The notes under the pieces were generated by a model. It was not told the DNA's origin. It saw nothing but the letters and a program-made list of their open reading frames with translations, and ran no database searches. A stretch of 33,031 nucleotides of DNA, from positions 1 through 33,031 of the forward strand of contig JAEWNY010000004.1 in NCBI GenBank assembly GCA_023461075.1, written 5' to 3'. The DNA comes from Pseudomonadota bacterium. GTDB taxonomy: Bacteria > Pseudomonadota > Gammaproteobacteria > Xanthomonadales > Xanthomonadaceae. Shown here in pieces: positions 23,502 to 31,841 of the stretch. Position 1 is the stretch's first letter; each line of letters opens with the position of its first letter. The position numbers and the translations under genes are program-made.

Positions 23502-24473
23502 TCAATTGTCCGGCTGACGCTCGCGCGGATTGGGCGGCAGCCGGTTGTGGACTTGGGTGGCGGCCACCGCCGCGTGGCCTACGCCGACGGCGACCTGGTT
23601 GAGTGCGCTGACCACATCGCCGATCGCGTACAGGCCATCGACGTTGGTCTGCATGTCCGGCCCCACCTCCAGTTCGGCATTGTCGTCATGGGCGCTACCG
23701 AGCGCCAGCGCCAGCCCGCTCTGGGCATCGCTGCCAAGCACCGGGTACAGGGTGTCGAAGACGCGGCGCGTACCCTCGGCATCGATCACTTCCGTACGCC
23801 CATCGACCAGCGCCATCGACACCGCCGGCGGCAGGATGTCGATGCCGGCCTCCCGCGCCTGCGTCGCCAAATCCCCGGAGGGCGCGGCATCCTCGGTCGG
23901 CAACACACAAACGCGCTCGGAAAAGGTGCGCATGAAGAGGGCGTGGCGGATGCCCTCGTCCACCGGTGCGTGAATGGCGATGTCGCCATCGCTGGCTTCG
24001 TAGGCGTCGCAGATCGCGCAGACCCGCACCGCATGGCATTCGATCGCCTCGACCAGGCCCTGCATCGCAGGCATGCGGTCGACCACGCCGGTGGCCAGGA
24101 TGACGAAACATGCCCGCCAGCGTCGCCCGTCTTCGGCGGTCGCCAGGAAGCCCGCATCGTCGCCATCCCCCTGTTTTTCCAGCCGGGCGATGCAGCCTTC
24201 GATGATTTCCGTGCCGTAGGCTTCGGCCTGCTGGCGGAAGCGCTTGAGCAGGGCATCGCCCGCCAGACCGAGCGGGAAGCCGGGGCAGTTGTGGCTCTCG
24301 GGGATCCAGCGCGCGCGGCTCTTGCCGGCATCCACCAATGCGATGCAGCGGTGATAGCGGCGCAGGTAGGTCGCCGCGGTGAGGCCGGCGGGACCTGCGC
24401 CGATGATCAGGCAATCGACGCGCTCAGCGGCGTCCTTCGATGAAACGGAGGAACTCGTTGCGGGTGCGGGCAT
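23502..24473 (-). CDS. Thioredoxin-reductase-like flavoprotein with altered nucleotide site
   Basis: A 323-residue protein with FAD motif GAGPAGLTAA (from residue 25), ATG motif ILATGV and GDV near the end, as in the thioredoxin reductase family. A redox pair CAIC is at Cys152-Cys155. The segment where the family has its NADPH motif (GGGxxA-like) reads IAIHAPVDEGIRHA, with no glycine-rich loop, and the usual HRR is LPTED. This suggests a different electron donor or a lost NADPH site. The start at 24473 is the first ATG and overlaps the folE end by 50 bases. It is probably translated from the folE message. Confidence 0.85.
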   Translation of the reverse strand: MPAPATSSSVSSKDAAERVDCLIIGAGPAGLTAATYLRRYHRCIALVDAGKSRARWIPESHNCPGFPLGLAGDALLKRFRQQAEAYGTEIIEGCIARLEKQGDGDDAGFLATAEDGRRWRACFVILATGVVDRMPAMQGLVEAIECHAVRVCAICDAYEASDGDIAIHAPVDEGIRHALFMRTFSERVCVLPTEDAAPSGDLATQAREAGIDILPPAVSMALVDGRTEVIDAEGTRRVFDTLYPVLGSDAQSGLALALGSAHDDNAELEVGPDMQTNVDGLYAIGDVVSALNQVAVGVGHAAVAATQVHNRLPPNPRERQPDN

Positions 24474-25032
24474 CGTCGCGGAAAGTACCGAGCATGCTGG
24501 AGGTGAGCATGCTGACCCCGCGCTTGTGCACGCCGCGTGTGGTCATGCACTCGTGGGCGCCCTCGACCACCACCGCCACGCCCTGCGGCTGCAGCGCACG
24601 CTGGACGCACTGGGCGATCTGCGCGGTCATCTTCTCCTGGACCTGGAAGCGGCGTGCATAGGCATCGACCACGCGCGCCAGCTTGCTGATCCCGACCACC
24701 CGGCCATTGGGGATATAGCCCACGTGTACACGGCCGATGATCGGCGCCATGTGGTGCTCGCAATGGCTTTCGTACTCGATGTCGCGCAGGACGATCATCT
24801 CGTCGTAGCCGGCGACCTCCTCGAACGTGCGTTGGAGATATTCGTCGGGGTCGACCGCGTAGCCGCTGAACCAGTCGCCGTAGGCCTTGACCACGCGCTT
24901 GGGGGTGTCGATGAGGCCCTCGCGGGACGGGTCTTCACCGGCCCATTGCAGCAGGGTGCGGACGGCGGACTCGGCCTCGGCTCGCGCAATGCCGTTGCGC
25001 TGGTCCTCGTCGCGGATGTCTTCTTCGCTCAT
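24424..25032 (-). CDS. folE: GTP cyclohydrolase I, type I
   Basis: A 202-residue enzyme that opens the guanine ring of GTP to make dihydroneopterin triphosphate, the first step to tetrahydrofolate. Zinc ligands are visible as Cys91, His94 (ESHCEHHM) and Cys162 (GAHECMTTRG). The conserved IEGRR tail and GISKLARVVDAYARRFQ complete the match. Length and order are normal. It starts a minus-strand run continuing with the reductase-like, DUF2239 and MFS genes, packed with overlaps or gaps of about 30 bases, so these are probably one transcription unit. Confidence 0.95.
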   Translation of the reverse strand: MSEEDIRDEDQRNGIARAEAESAVRTLLQWAGEDPSREGLIDTPKRVVKAYGDWFSGYAVDPDEYLQRTFEEVAGYDEMIVLRDIEYESHCEHHMAPIIGRVHVGYIPNGRVVGISKLARVVDAYARRFQVQEKMTAQIAQCVQRALQPQGVAVVVEGAHECMTTRGVHKRGVSMLTSSMLGTFRDDARTRNEFLRFIEGRR

Positions 25033-25093
25033 GCCGGCATGGTAGCGCGATGCACGGCAGGTCCTTGCGTCAATCGATCATCTCCCAAAGACA

Positions 25094-25115
25094 CGGGCCG
25101 CCCGAAGGCGGCCCG
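25094..25115 (-). terminator. UUCG-loop terminator after the glycine-zipper gene
   Basis: On the minus strand CGGGCCGCC-TTCG-GGCGGCCCG is a 9-bp stem with a UUCG-type loop, followed by a short T-rich run (GTGTCTTT). It lies about 100 bases past the stop of the gene at 25218-25682. Confidence 0.75.
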
Positions 25116-25217
25116 CGCTGGCTCCGTTGCACTCGATTGGCCGCATCTGCAGGACTCAAGCCTGCCGCCTGCCACCGAGGAGCCTTCCGATCTTTCGATC
25201 AGACTCCCTGGCCGGGA

Positions 25218-25682
25218 TCAGCGGCCGTCGCCGTCGGCGTCGCCCGGCATGGCGCGCTCGATGTGATGCCAGCCATCGCGCACGGCACCCTTGGCCTCAT
25301 TCCACTCAAGGCGCGAGTTGGCCTTGGTGGCATCCCAGTTGCGTCCGAGCGTGTCTTCGACGTCCTCGAAGCGCTGGCCGCGATACTGACCATAGGTGTC
25401 GTATCCGTACTGGTAGGCGGGCTCGTAATCCGACCATTCGCGGCCGGTGGAGTAATACGGCGCATTGCGGTAGTTGGATTCGAAGTGGCGGTTGTACTCG
25501 GTCGGGTTCACGGCTTCGGCGATCGCATCGCCGGCCTTGGCACCACCGACCGCACCGGCCACCGCACCGACCACGGTGCCTACCGGGCCTGCCATCGAAC
25601 CGAGCGCCGCACCGGCGACCGCACCACCCACGGCACCCGTACCGGCACCGACGCTGTGATCTTTCTTGACTTCATTGGTCAT
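25218..25682 (-). CDS. Glycine-zipper protein of unknown function
   Basis: A 154-residue protein. Residues 8-52 are alternating Gly/Ala runs (GAVGGAVAGAALG, then VVGAVAGAVGGAKAG), a glycine zipper able to insert in membranes. The rest is acidic and aromatic (YRNAPYY, WSDYEPAYQYG, YRGQRFEDVED) ending in GWHHIERAMPGDADGDGR. I remember proteins of this wording in Xanthomonas-like bacteria without an assigned role. No lipobox or clear signal peptide is seen. It has its own terminator. The upstream region is the 319-base gap to mlaF. Confidence 0.7.
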   Translation of the reverse strand: MTNEVKKDHSVGAGTGAVGGAVAGAALGSMAGPVGTVVGAVAGAVGGAKAGDAIAEAVNPTEYNRHFESNYRNAPYYSTGREWSDYEPAYQYGYDTYGQYRGQRFEDVEDTLGRNWDATKANSRLEWNEAKGAVRDGWHHIERAMPGDADGDGR

Positions 25683-26001
25683 GACTTTGCTTCCTCTGTT
25701 GGTTCCTTCGGAATCCCTTGGGGGAGGGCATTGGCATCGACGTGCGGCGGGCCTTATCGTTCATTGGCACTTGCTGCGTCGATGTCTACACGTTAGGCGC
25801 TGTCGTGGTTCGAAATCCGTGAAATCCAGCGACGGGCACGCTGAATGCCGCACCGCGTTCAGCGCGTTGGCAGCGATGCCAACATCCCGTGAGCAAGGTG
25901 CGACAGCGGTGTGACGGGAACGACCGCGAACACGCGAGCGGGCCGCCATTCAGCTGACGTGCCCCACCCTAGCTGGCTGGGGCAATCCGTACATCGTGCC
26001 G
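25683..26001. other. Divergent spacer between the glycine-zipper gene and mlaF
   Basis: No convincing gene is present: two short frames (25666-25914 + and 25761-25949 -) have compositions unlike neighbouring proteins. It should hold promoters for both flanking genes. A GAACC followed some 17 bases later by GTAGAC on the minus strand is a faint sigma-factor-like signal that I do not trust. The hairpin at 25960-25984 is listed separately. Confidence 0.4.
25960..25984. promoter_or_regulatory. Perfect 7-bp inverted repeat just upstream of mlaF
   Basis: TGCCCCA (25960-25966) and TGGGGCA (25978-25984) flank an 11-base spacer, ending 17 bases before the mlaF ATG. No ribosome binding site is otherwise visible there. 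It could be a protein operator or an RNA hairpin in the leader, and it has no T-run, so it is not a standard terminator. Confidence 0.45.
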
Positions 26002-26787
26002 ATGATCGACATCCAAACACCTGCCGTGCAGCTGGACGACGTGCGCCTTGAGCGCGGCGAGCGCGCGGTGCTGGACGGCATCCGGCTGCAGGTTCCCGTG
26101 GGCAGCGTCACTGCGGTGCTCGGCCCCTCCGGCAGCGGCAAGTCGACACTGCTCGCCGCGCTCACCGGTGAACTGGTGCCCGCTGCGGGCCACGTGCGCG
26201 TCTTTGGCGAGGACGTGCCTCGCAATACCCGCGAGCTTTTGGCGATGCGCAAGCGGATCGGCGTCCTGCTGCAGGGCAACGGCCTGCTCACCGACCTCAC
26301 GGCCGCCGAGAACGTGGCGTTGCCGCTGCACACGCATACCGACCTGCAGGAGGAGGTCATCGCCACCCTGGTGGAGATGAAGCTGCATGCGGTCGGCCTG
26401 CGTGCTGCCGGCGATCTCTATCCGCGTGAATTGTCCGGTGGCATGGCGCGGCGTGTCGCGCTGGCGCGTGCGCTGGCGCTCGATCCGCCGCTGATGATCT
26501 ACGACGAGCCGCTGACCGGCTTGGACCCGATCGCCTCGGGCGTGATCATGAGCCTGATCGCGCGGCTCAACGAAACCCTCGGCCTCACCAGCATCATTGT
26601 CACCCACCACGTTCACGAGACCCTGCCGGTCGCCGACCACGCGGTCGTGATTGCCAACGGCCGCATCGTGTTCGATGGCACGCCGGCCGAGTTGCAGGCG
26701 ACCGATGATCCGCTGGTGCGGCAGTTCCTCGACGGCCAGCCGGACGGCCCGATCGCCTTCGACGCCACGCAACGGAGCGCCGCATGA
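26002..26787 (+). CDS. mlaF: Phospholipid-transport ABC ATPase MlaF
   Basis: A 261-residue cytosolic ABC ATPase that powers the MlaFEDB inner-membrane complex, which moves phospholipids between inner and outer membranes. Walker A is GPSGSGKST (residues 41-49), signature LSGGM (144-148), Walker B LMIYDEP with Asp168 and Glu169, and the H-loop in IVTHHVHET. The ATG at 26002 is chosen over an in-frame GTG at 25996, but neither has a clear ribosome binding site. It overlaps mlaE by four bases (ATGA). This is the first gene of the mla operon. Confidence 0.94.
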   Translation: MIDIQTPAVQLDDVRLERGERAVLDGIRLQVPVGSVTAVLGPSGSGKSTLLAALTGELVPAAGHVRVFGEDVPRNTRELLAMRKRIGVLLQGNGLLTDLTAAENVALPLHTHTDLQEEVIATLVEMKLHAVGLRAAGDLYPRELSGGMARRVALARALALDPPLMIYDEPLTGLDPIASGVIMSLIARLNETLGLTSIIVTHHVHETLPVADHAVVIANGRIVFDGTPAELQATDDPLVRQFLDGQPDGPIAFDATQRSAA

Positions 26788-27536
26788 GCACGCTCGCCAA
26801 CATCGTCCGTTCGATCGGCCAGGCCGGCCTGTTCTCGTTCGCGGTGCTGCGCGCGTCGAAACCGACGCGTGACTTCTTCGCAGAACTCGTCCGCGAGATC
26901 TACAAGATCGGCGCGCGCTCGCTGCCGATCATCGCGGTCGGCGGCGCGTTCGTCGGCCTGTCGGTGATCCTGCTCGGCTACCGCGCACTCGATACCTACG
27001 GCGCCAGCAACCAGGTCAGCGTGATGCTGGGGCTTGGCCTGTACCGCGAACTGGCGCCGGTGCTGACCGCGCTGCTGTTCATCGGACGCGCCGGCTCGTC
27101 GATCGCCGCCGAACTCGGCCTGATGCGCGCCACCGACCAGATCACCGCGCTCGGCCTGATGGCGATCGACCCGGTGGCCAAAGTGGTCGCGCCACGGTTC
27201 TGGGCGGCGGTGATCTGCGTGCCACTGCTGACCGCGTTCTTCATCAGCTTCGCGATCCTCGCCGGCTGGTTCGAGGCGGTGCGCGTCATTGGCCTCGACG
27301 ATGGCACGTTCTGGCAGGCGATGAAGGATGCGGTCGACCTCGGCGACGATTTCCTCGGCGCCTTCATCAAGGCCGGCGTCTTCGGCGCGATCGCCGCGCT
27401 GGTCGCCGCTTACGTCGGCTTCCATTCCGAACCCACCATCGAAGGCACCTCGGTGGCGACCACCCGCGCGGTGGTCAACGCCTCGCTGCTGGTGCTGATG
27501 TTCAACTTCGTGCTCTCGGCATTGATGTTCCGCTGA
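26784..27536 (+). CDS. mlaE: Phospholipid-transport permease MlaE
   Basis: A 250-residue inner-membrane permease of the Mla pathway, the channel partner of MlaF. The family wording is clear: YGASNQVSVMLGLGLYRELAPVLTALLFIGR split over the second helix and loop, GSSIAAELGLMRATDQI, and a final helix with VVNASLLVLMFNFVLSALMF. Its start overlaps the mlaF stop by four bases, which suggests translational coupling. Length and segment count are normal. Confidence 0.95.
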   Translation: MSTLANIVRSIGQAGLFSFAVLRASKPTRDFFAELVREIYKIGARSLPIIAVGGAFVGLSVILLGYRALDTYGASNQVSVMLGLGLYRELAPVLTALLFIGRAGSSIAAELGLMRATDQITALGLMAIDPVAKVVAPRFWAAVICVPLLTAFFISFAILAGWFEAVRVIGLDDGTFWQAMKDAVDLGDDFLGAFIKAGVFGAIAALVAAYVGFHSEPTIEGTSVATTRAVVNASLLVLMFNFVLSALMFR

Positions 27537-27574
27537 GCCCCTGATCGCAACATGACAGACATGAGCCAGAACCC

Positions 27575-28111
27575 ATGAGTATCCGTGGACCCCGCCTCGA
27601 ATTCGCCGTCGGCGCCTTCCTGCTGCTCGCCTTGGCGACGCTGCTGGCGCTGGCCATCGCCTCCACCAACGGCAAATTCTCGTTCGGTGGCGGCGGCAGC
27701 TATCCGCTCAAGGCGCGTTTCAGCAGCATTGGCCAGCTGCGTGCGTCCGGCCCTGTCAAGATTGGCGGTGTCACCATCGGCAAGGTGGGCGACATTCAGC
27801 TTGACCCGGTTAAATACGAATCCATCGTCACCCTCGACATCAACGAGAAGTTCAAGGACCTGCCTGCTGATACCACCGCTGGCATCTTCACCAGCGGCCT
27901 GCTGGGCGAGGCCTACATCGGCCTGCAGCCCGGCGGCGATCCGGAGGTGCTGAAGCCGGGCGACGAGATCGCGTTCACCCAACCCGCCGTCGATCTGTTG
28001 CAGCTCGCCGGCAAGTACATGTTCGGCGCAGGTGCGCCCAAGCCCGCCGACGACGCGGGCGAGGAGACCACCGACACCACCATCGCTCCCTCGGAAGAAA
28101 CCACGCCATGA
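27575..28111 (+). CDS. mlaD: MCE-domain protein MlaD
   Basis: A 178-residue protein with one N-terminal membrane anchor (about residues 9-30) and a single MCE domain that in other bacteria forms a hexameric ring holding lipid in the periplasm. The domain shows SIGQLRASGPVKIGGVTIGKV and TAGIFTSGLLGEAYIGL. The C-terminus ends with a Thr/Glu/Pro-rich tail, more variable in this family. It is 38 bases after mlaE; a short out-of-frame ATG at 27552 is not used. Its stop overlaps the mlaC start by four bases. Confidence 0.94.
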   Translation: MSIRGPRLEFAVGAFLLLALATLLALAIASTNGKFSFGGGGSYPLKARFSSIGQLRASGPVKIGGVTIGKVGDIQLDPVKYESIVTLDINEKFKDLPADTTAGIFTSGLLGEAYIGLQPGGDPEVLKPGDEIAFTQPAVDLLQLAGKYMFGAGAPKPADDAGEETTDTTIAPSEETTP

Positions 28112-28764
28112 CCCGTTCGATCCTGACCCTCGCCATCGCCGCTTCGCTCGCCATCGCCGCGCCGCAGGTGCTCGCGCAGGCCAAGAAGCCTGCCGCCGCC
28201 TCGCAAGCCATGGCCGGCACCCCGAGCAAGCTGGTGCTGGACAACTCCACCCGCGTGCTGGCCACGCTGGAGAAGCGTCGCGCCGAGTTCACCAAGAACC
28301 GCGGTGCGCTGCGCGCCTTCATCAACAGCGAGTTCAACCAGATGTTCGACCGCGACTACGCGGCGCGCCTGGTGCTGGGCCGCCATGGCCGCGGCGCCAA
28401 TGACGCGGACGTCAAGCTGTTTGCCGATGCACTGGCCGACAACCTGATGTCGCGTTATGGCTCGTCGCTGCTCGACTTCAACACCCAGCTGCGCGTACGC
28501 ATCAAGTCGGAAACCGCGCTGCCCGGCAACCGTGGCGTGCGCGTGTCCAGCGAACTGCTGCGCGCCGGGGGCGAGCCGATCCCGGTCGATTACCTGATGC
28601 GCAAGGTCGGCAGCCAGTGGCAGGTGTTCGATGTGATGGTCGAAGGCGTCTCGTTCGTGCAGACCTTCCGCAACCAGTTCGACTCGCCGCTGGCGCAGCG
28701 CGGCATCCGCGCGGTAGCCAACGAGTTGAAGGCCGGCCGGATCCAGGCCAGTGCCAATCGCTGA
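28108..28764 (+). CDS. mlaC: Periplasmic phospholipid carrier MlaC
   Basis: A 218-residue protein with a signal peptide (cleavage near VLA|QA, residues 21-23). MlaC shuttles phospholipids between MlaA and the MlaFEDB complex. Family segments are INSEFNQMFDRDYAARLVLG, VDYLMRKVGSQWQVFDVMVEGVSFVQTF (in pieces) and the final KAGRI. The length fits. It is coupled to mlaD by a four-base overlap and overlaps mlaB by 14 bases. Confidence 0.93.
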   Translation: MTRSILTLAIAASLAIAAPQVLAQAKKPAAASQAMAGTPSKLVLDNSTRVLATLEKRRAEFTKNRGALRAFINSEFNQMFDRDYAARLVLGRHGRGANDADVKLFADALADNLMSRYGSSLLDFNTQLRVRIKSETALPGNRGVRVSSELLRAGGEPIPVDYLMRKVGSQWQVFDVMVEGVSFVQTFRNQFDSPLAQRGIRAVANELKAGRIQASANR

Positions 28765-29050
28765 CGCGTCCACCGTCGCGGTTTCGCGCCGTGATGATGC
28801 GCTGGTGTTCGACGGGGTGCTGACGCGCCCCGTCGTCGCATCCGCGTGGCGCACTGCCCTGCCGCTGCTCGGCGGCGTGGCGCGCATCGACTTGGGCGCG
28901 GTAAGCCGAGTCGACAGCGCAGGCCTGGCCATGCTGGCCGCATTGGCGCGGCGTGCGGGGATCGATCGCATCGATGGCACGCCGGAAGGATTTGCCGAGT
29001 TGCGCGCCGCCTACCGGCTGGACGACGCCTTGGACTGCGCGGCGCGCTGA
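28751..29050 (+). CDS. mlaB: STAS-domain protein MlaB
   Basis: A 99-residue STAS-domain protein, the small cytosolic subunit that activates MlaF. It starts with GTG at 28751, overlapping the mlaC stop; an ATG is not available nearby. The central VARIDLGAVSRVDSAGLAML fits the STAS helix with a conserved Ser, here Ser56. The family is divergent and the call rests partly on the operon position. It is followed by mlaA after 84 bases. Confidence 0.85.
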   Translation: MPIADASTVAVSRRDDALVFDGVLTRPVVASAWRTALPLLGGVARIDLGAVSRVDSAGLAMLAALARRAGIDRIDGTPEGFAELRAAYRLDDALDCAAR

Positions 29051-29134
29051 TGGCCACCGCGCCAACCACGGACGTCGATGTCCAATTCGGCGGATAATCC
29101 GCCACCCCATTTCCCGCACCCGCCAGTCCCGCGC

Positions 29135-30202
29135 ATGAAACGCCAGCACGGTTTCCTCCTCGCCCTGTCACTGCTGCTGTCGGCCTGCGCCGGGCAGGCC
29201 GTGCGCGCGCCGGCACAGGCTCCCGCCATCGCTGCCGAAACGGGCGTCGATGTCGCGGCAGTCGATGACACGGCGAACGAGACAGCGCAGACCGCCTTGG
29301 CGGTGCCGGCACAGGCCGGGGCAGCGGCACAAGTGGCGGTGGTCGATCCTGCGGTGACTGCAGCCGAACCCGCCACGCAAACCGAACCGCCGGCAGCCGC
29401 GCCGACCACCGCCGCCGAAGACGATTTCAACGCGCTTTACGGCCACCCCGAGTACGACCCGGTCGCCGATTCCGCCCTGCCGCCCGGCGTCGAACTGCCT
29501 TCAAGCTACGACCCGTGGGAGCCGTTCAACCGCCGCATGCATGCGCTGAACAACTTCATCGACCGCACGGTGGCGACGCCGCTCGCGCGTTTGTACGTCA
29601 AGGCGATCCCGCGCCCGATGCGCCTGGGCGTCAGCAATTTCTTCAACAACCTCGGCCAGCCGGTCAGCGCCATCAATGCCTTGCTGCAAGGCCGGCCGCG
29701 CGACGCCGGGTTCTCCCTGCTGCGTTTCGCGGTCAACACCACGATCGGCGTCGGAGGCCTGTTCGACCCGGCAAGCAAGCTGAAGATCCCCTACCGCGAC
29801 GAGGACTTCGGGCAAACCTTGGCGGTCTGGGGTTGGCGCAAGTCGCGTTACATCGAGCTGCCGATCTTCGGCCCGCGCACGGTGCGCGACATCTTCGGCA
29901 TGGCCGGCGATGCGCCGCTCTCGCCATTGCCGCACATCGGCCAGGAGAAGGCGCAGGCCGCGTTGCGTGCGCTGCAACTGGCCGACATCCGCACACGGCT
30001 GTTCTCGATCGATGCGATGCGCGAAGGCGTCGCCGACGAATACGCGCTCTACCGAGACGCATGGCTGCAGCGCCGCAACTACCAGATCACGAGCGGCCTG
30101 CGCCGCGCTCAGCAGGCCGAGGCCGACAACCTGCCCGATTACCTGCAGGAAGAGCCGGACAACCCGACCATCCCGATCGATGCGATTCCGATCAATCCCT
30201 GA
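29135..30202 (+). CDS. mlaA: Outer-membrane lipoprotein MlaA with an extended linker
   Basis: A 355-residue lipoprotein (lipobox LSAC, Cys18) that in other bacteria removes misplaced phospholipids from the outer leaflet. The start at 29135 avoids a 19-residue extension before the signal. The MlaA domain begins around residue 126 (YDPWEPFNRRM) and continues with AIPRPMRLGVSNFFNNLGQP and VNTTIGVGGLFDPASKL. Between the lipobox and this domain lie about 105 Ala/Pro/Thr-rich residues, longer than in E. coli. It ends the mla run and is followed by a bidirectional terminator. Confidence 0.92.
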   Translation: MKRQHGFLLALSLLLSACAGQAVRAPAQAPAIAAETGVDVAAVDDTANETAQTALAVPAQAGAAAQVAVVDPAVTAAEPATQTEPPAAAPTTAAEDDFNALYGHPEYDPVADSALPPGVELPSSYDPWEPFNRRMHALNNFIDRTVATPLARLYVKAIPRPMRLGVSNFFNNLGQPVSAINALLQGRPRDAGFSLLRFAVNTTIGVGGLFDPASKLKIPYRDEDFGQTLAVWGWRKSRYIELPIFGPRTVRDIFGMAGDAPLSPLPHIGQEKAQAALRALQLADIRTRLFSIDAMREGVADEYALYRDAWLQRRNYQITSGLRRAQQAEADNLPDYLQEEPDNPTIPIDAIPINP

Positions 30203-30213
30203 TCGATGATGCG

Positions 30214-30240
30214 AAAATGCCACCTGCGGGTGGCGTTTTT
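30214..30240. terminator. Bidirectional terminator between mlaA and rmuC
   Basis: GCCACC (30219-30224) and GGTGGC (30229-30234) pair around TGCG, with A4 on the left and T5 on the right. It separates convergent genes. Confidence 0.8.
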
Positions 30241-30247
30241 CATGACG

Positions 30248-31759
30248 TCATTTCCGTCCGCCTTCTTCTTCCGCTACATCAATGTCGAGGCGCGTGGTGG
30301 CCTCGCTATCCTGCGGCAGTGCCTCCACGCTGCGCAGCCGCCGTTCGATCGCGCGCGTGCGCACGCCAGCGGACTTGATGCTGTTCTGCACCGTGTTGAG
30401 CTGCGAGTGCGCCTTCTCCAGCACGCTGGCGAACTTGCCGAACTCGCTCTTGACCGCGCCGAGCGTCTGCCAGACCTCGCTGCTGCGTTTCTCGATCGCC
30501 AAGGTGCGAAAACCCATCTGCAGCGAATTAAGCAGGGCCAGCAAGGTGGTTGGCCCGACCAGGGTTATGCGATGCTCGCGTTGCACGGCGTCGAACAGTC
30601 CAGGCCGGCGAATCACTTCCGCATACAGGCCTTCGGTCGGCAGGAACAGCAGCGCGAAGTCGGTGGTGTGCGGTGGGCCAACGTACTTCTCGCGGATCTT
30701 CTTTGCCTCCTCGCGGATGCGCCGCTCCAGCGCGACGCCCGCCGCATGCGCGGCATCGGCATCGGCGCGTTCCTGCGCATCCAGCAGGCGCTCGTAGTCC
30801 TCGTGCGGGAACTTGGCATCGATCGGCAGCCACACCTGTCCGCCTTCCGCGCCCCCCGGTAGCCGCACCGCGTACTCGACGCGCTCTCCCGAGCCGGGCA
30901 AGGTGGCGACGTTGCCGGCGTATTGCTCGATCGTCAGCACCTGTTCCAGCAACGCGCCCAGCTGTACCTCGCCGAACGTGCCGCGGGTCTTGACGTTGGT
31001 CAGCACGCGCTTCAAGTCACCCACACCGCTGGCCAGCTGCTGCATCTCGCCCAACCCGCGCTGCACCGCCTCAAGCCGCTCACTGACCAGTCGGAACGAT
31101 TCGCCCAGTCGGGTTTCCAGCGTGGATTGCAGTTTTTCGTCGACCGTCGCGCGCATCTGCTCAAGCTTGTGCGCGTTGTCGGATTGCAGGGATTTCAGCT
31201 GTGCATCGAGAGTGGCGCGCAGTTCGCCCATCCGTTGCTCGTTGCGCGTGGTGAGTTCGGCCAGTTTTTGACCCAGGGATTCGGCGAACAGCCGTTGCTG
31301 CTCGGCGCCTTCCTGGCGCGCCTTGCGCGCGTCCTCGCCGATCGCGATGCGGAATTCGTCCAGCCGCTTGTCGGTGCGCTCGGTCAGCTCGTTCACCCGC
31401 GCAGTCAACGCGGTGTTGTGGCGAAGCTGCATCTCGCCGGCCTCGCCGCGGGCGATCCGCGTTTCCTCGCCCAGCGCATCGCGGAATCCGCCGAAGCGCT
31501 CGGCGTGCTTGCGGTCGAATTCAGACAGCCGCGTCCCGAACGCTTCCATTTGCGAAGACTGCGCGCGCGCCAGCGATTCCAGCGTTTCGCGCAACTCGCC
31601 GCGGCCGCTGCGTTGTTCCTCGCGCAGGGCGTCCTCGATCTTCTGGCGCAACTGTGCCAGAGCGGCATCAGGCTTGCGCAGCAACAGCGCGACAAGCAGG
31701 ACGATGGCGACCGCCACCGCAACCAGCAGGAGGATCAGCAAGGTGTCGGGGGTCGGCAT
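30248..31759 (-). CDS. rmuC: DNA recombination protein RmuC
   Basis: A 503-residue protein with an N-terminal membrane helix (residues 8-26), a long coiled coil rich in Glu, Arg and Gln to about residue 220, and the nuclease-like RmuC domain with GTFGEVQLGALLEQVL, LPIDAKFPHEDYERLL and LLFLPTEGLYAEV. RmuC limits inversions and recombination between repeats, and in some bacteria acts in anti-phage defence. It is a single gene between terminators and a VIT1-type gene. Confidence 0.94.
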   Translation of the reverse strand: MPTPDTLLILLLVAVAVAIVLLVALLLRKPDAALAQLRQKIEDALREEQRSGRGELRETLESLARAQSSQMEAFGTRLSEFDRKHAERFGGFRDALGEETRIARGEAGEMQLRHNTALTARVNELTERTDKRLDEFRIAIGEDARKARQEGAEQQRLFAESLGQKLAELTTRNEQRMGELRATLDAQLKSLQSDNAHKLEQMRATVDEKLQSTLETRLGESFRLVSERLEAVQRGLGEMQQLASGVGDLKRVLTNVKTRGTFGEVQLGALLEQVLTIEQYAGNVATLPGSGERVEYAVRLPGGAEGGQVWLPIDAKFPHEDYERLLDAQERADADAAHAAGVALERRIREEAKKIREKYVGPPHTTDFALLFLPTEGLYAEVIRRPGLFDAVQREHRITLVGPTTLLALLNSLQMGFRTLAIEKRSSEVWQTLGAVKSEFGKFASVLEKAHSQLNTVQNSIKSAGVRTRAIERRLRSVEALPQDSEATTRLDIDVAEEEGGRK

Positions 31760-31841
31760 CGCGCCAGTGTAGCGAGGCCGGTCTCAAGGGCCGAGATGGC
31801 GCGCCTGTGCGGCACCTCGTCATCGCGATGCCCGGTCCGGT

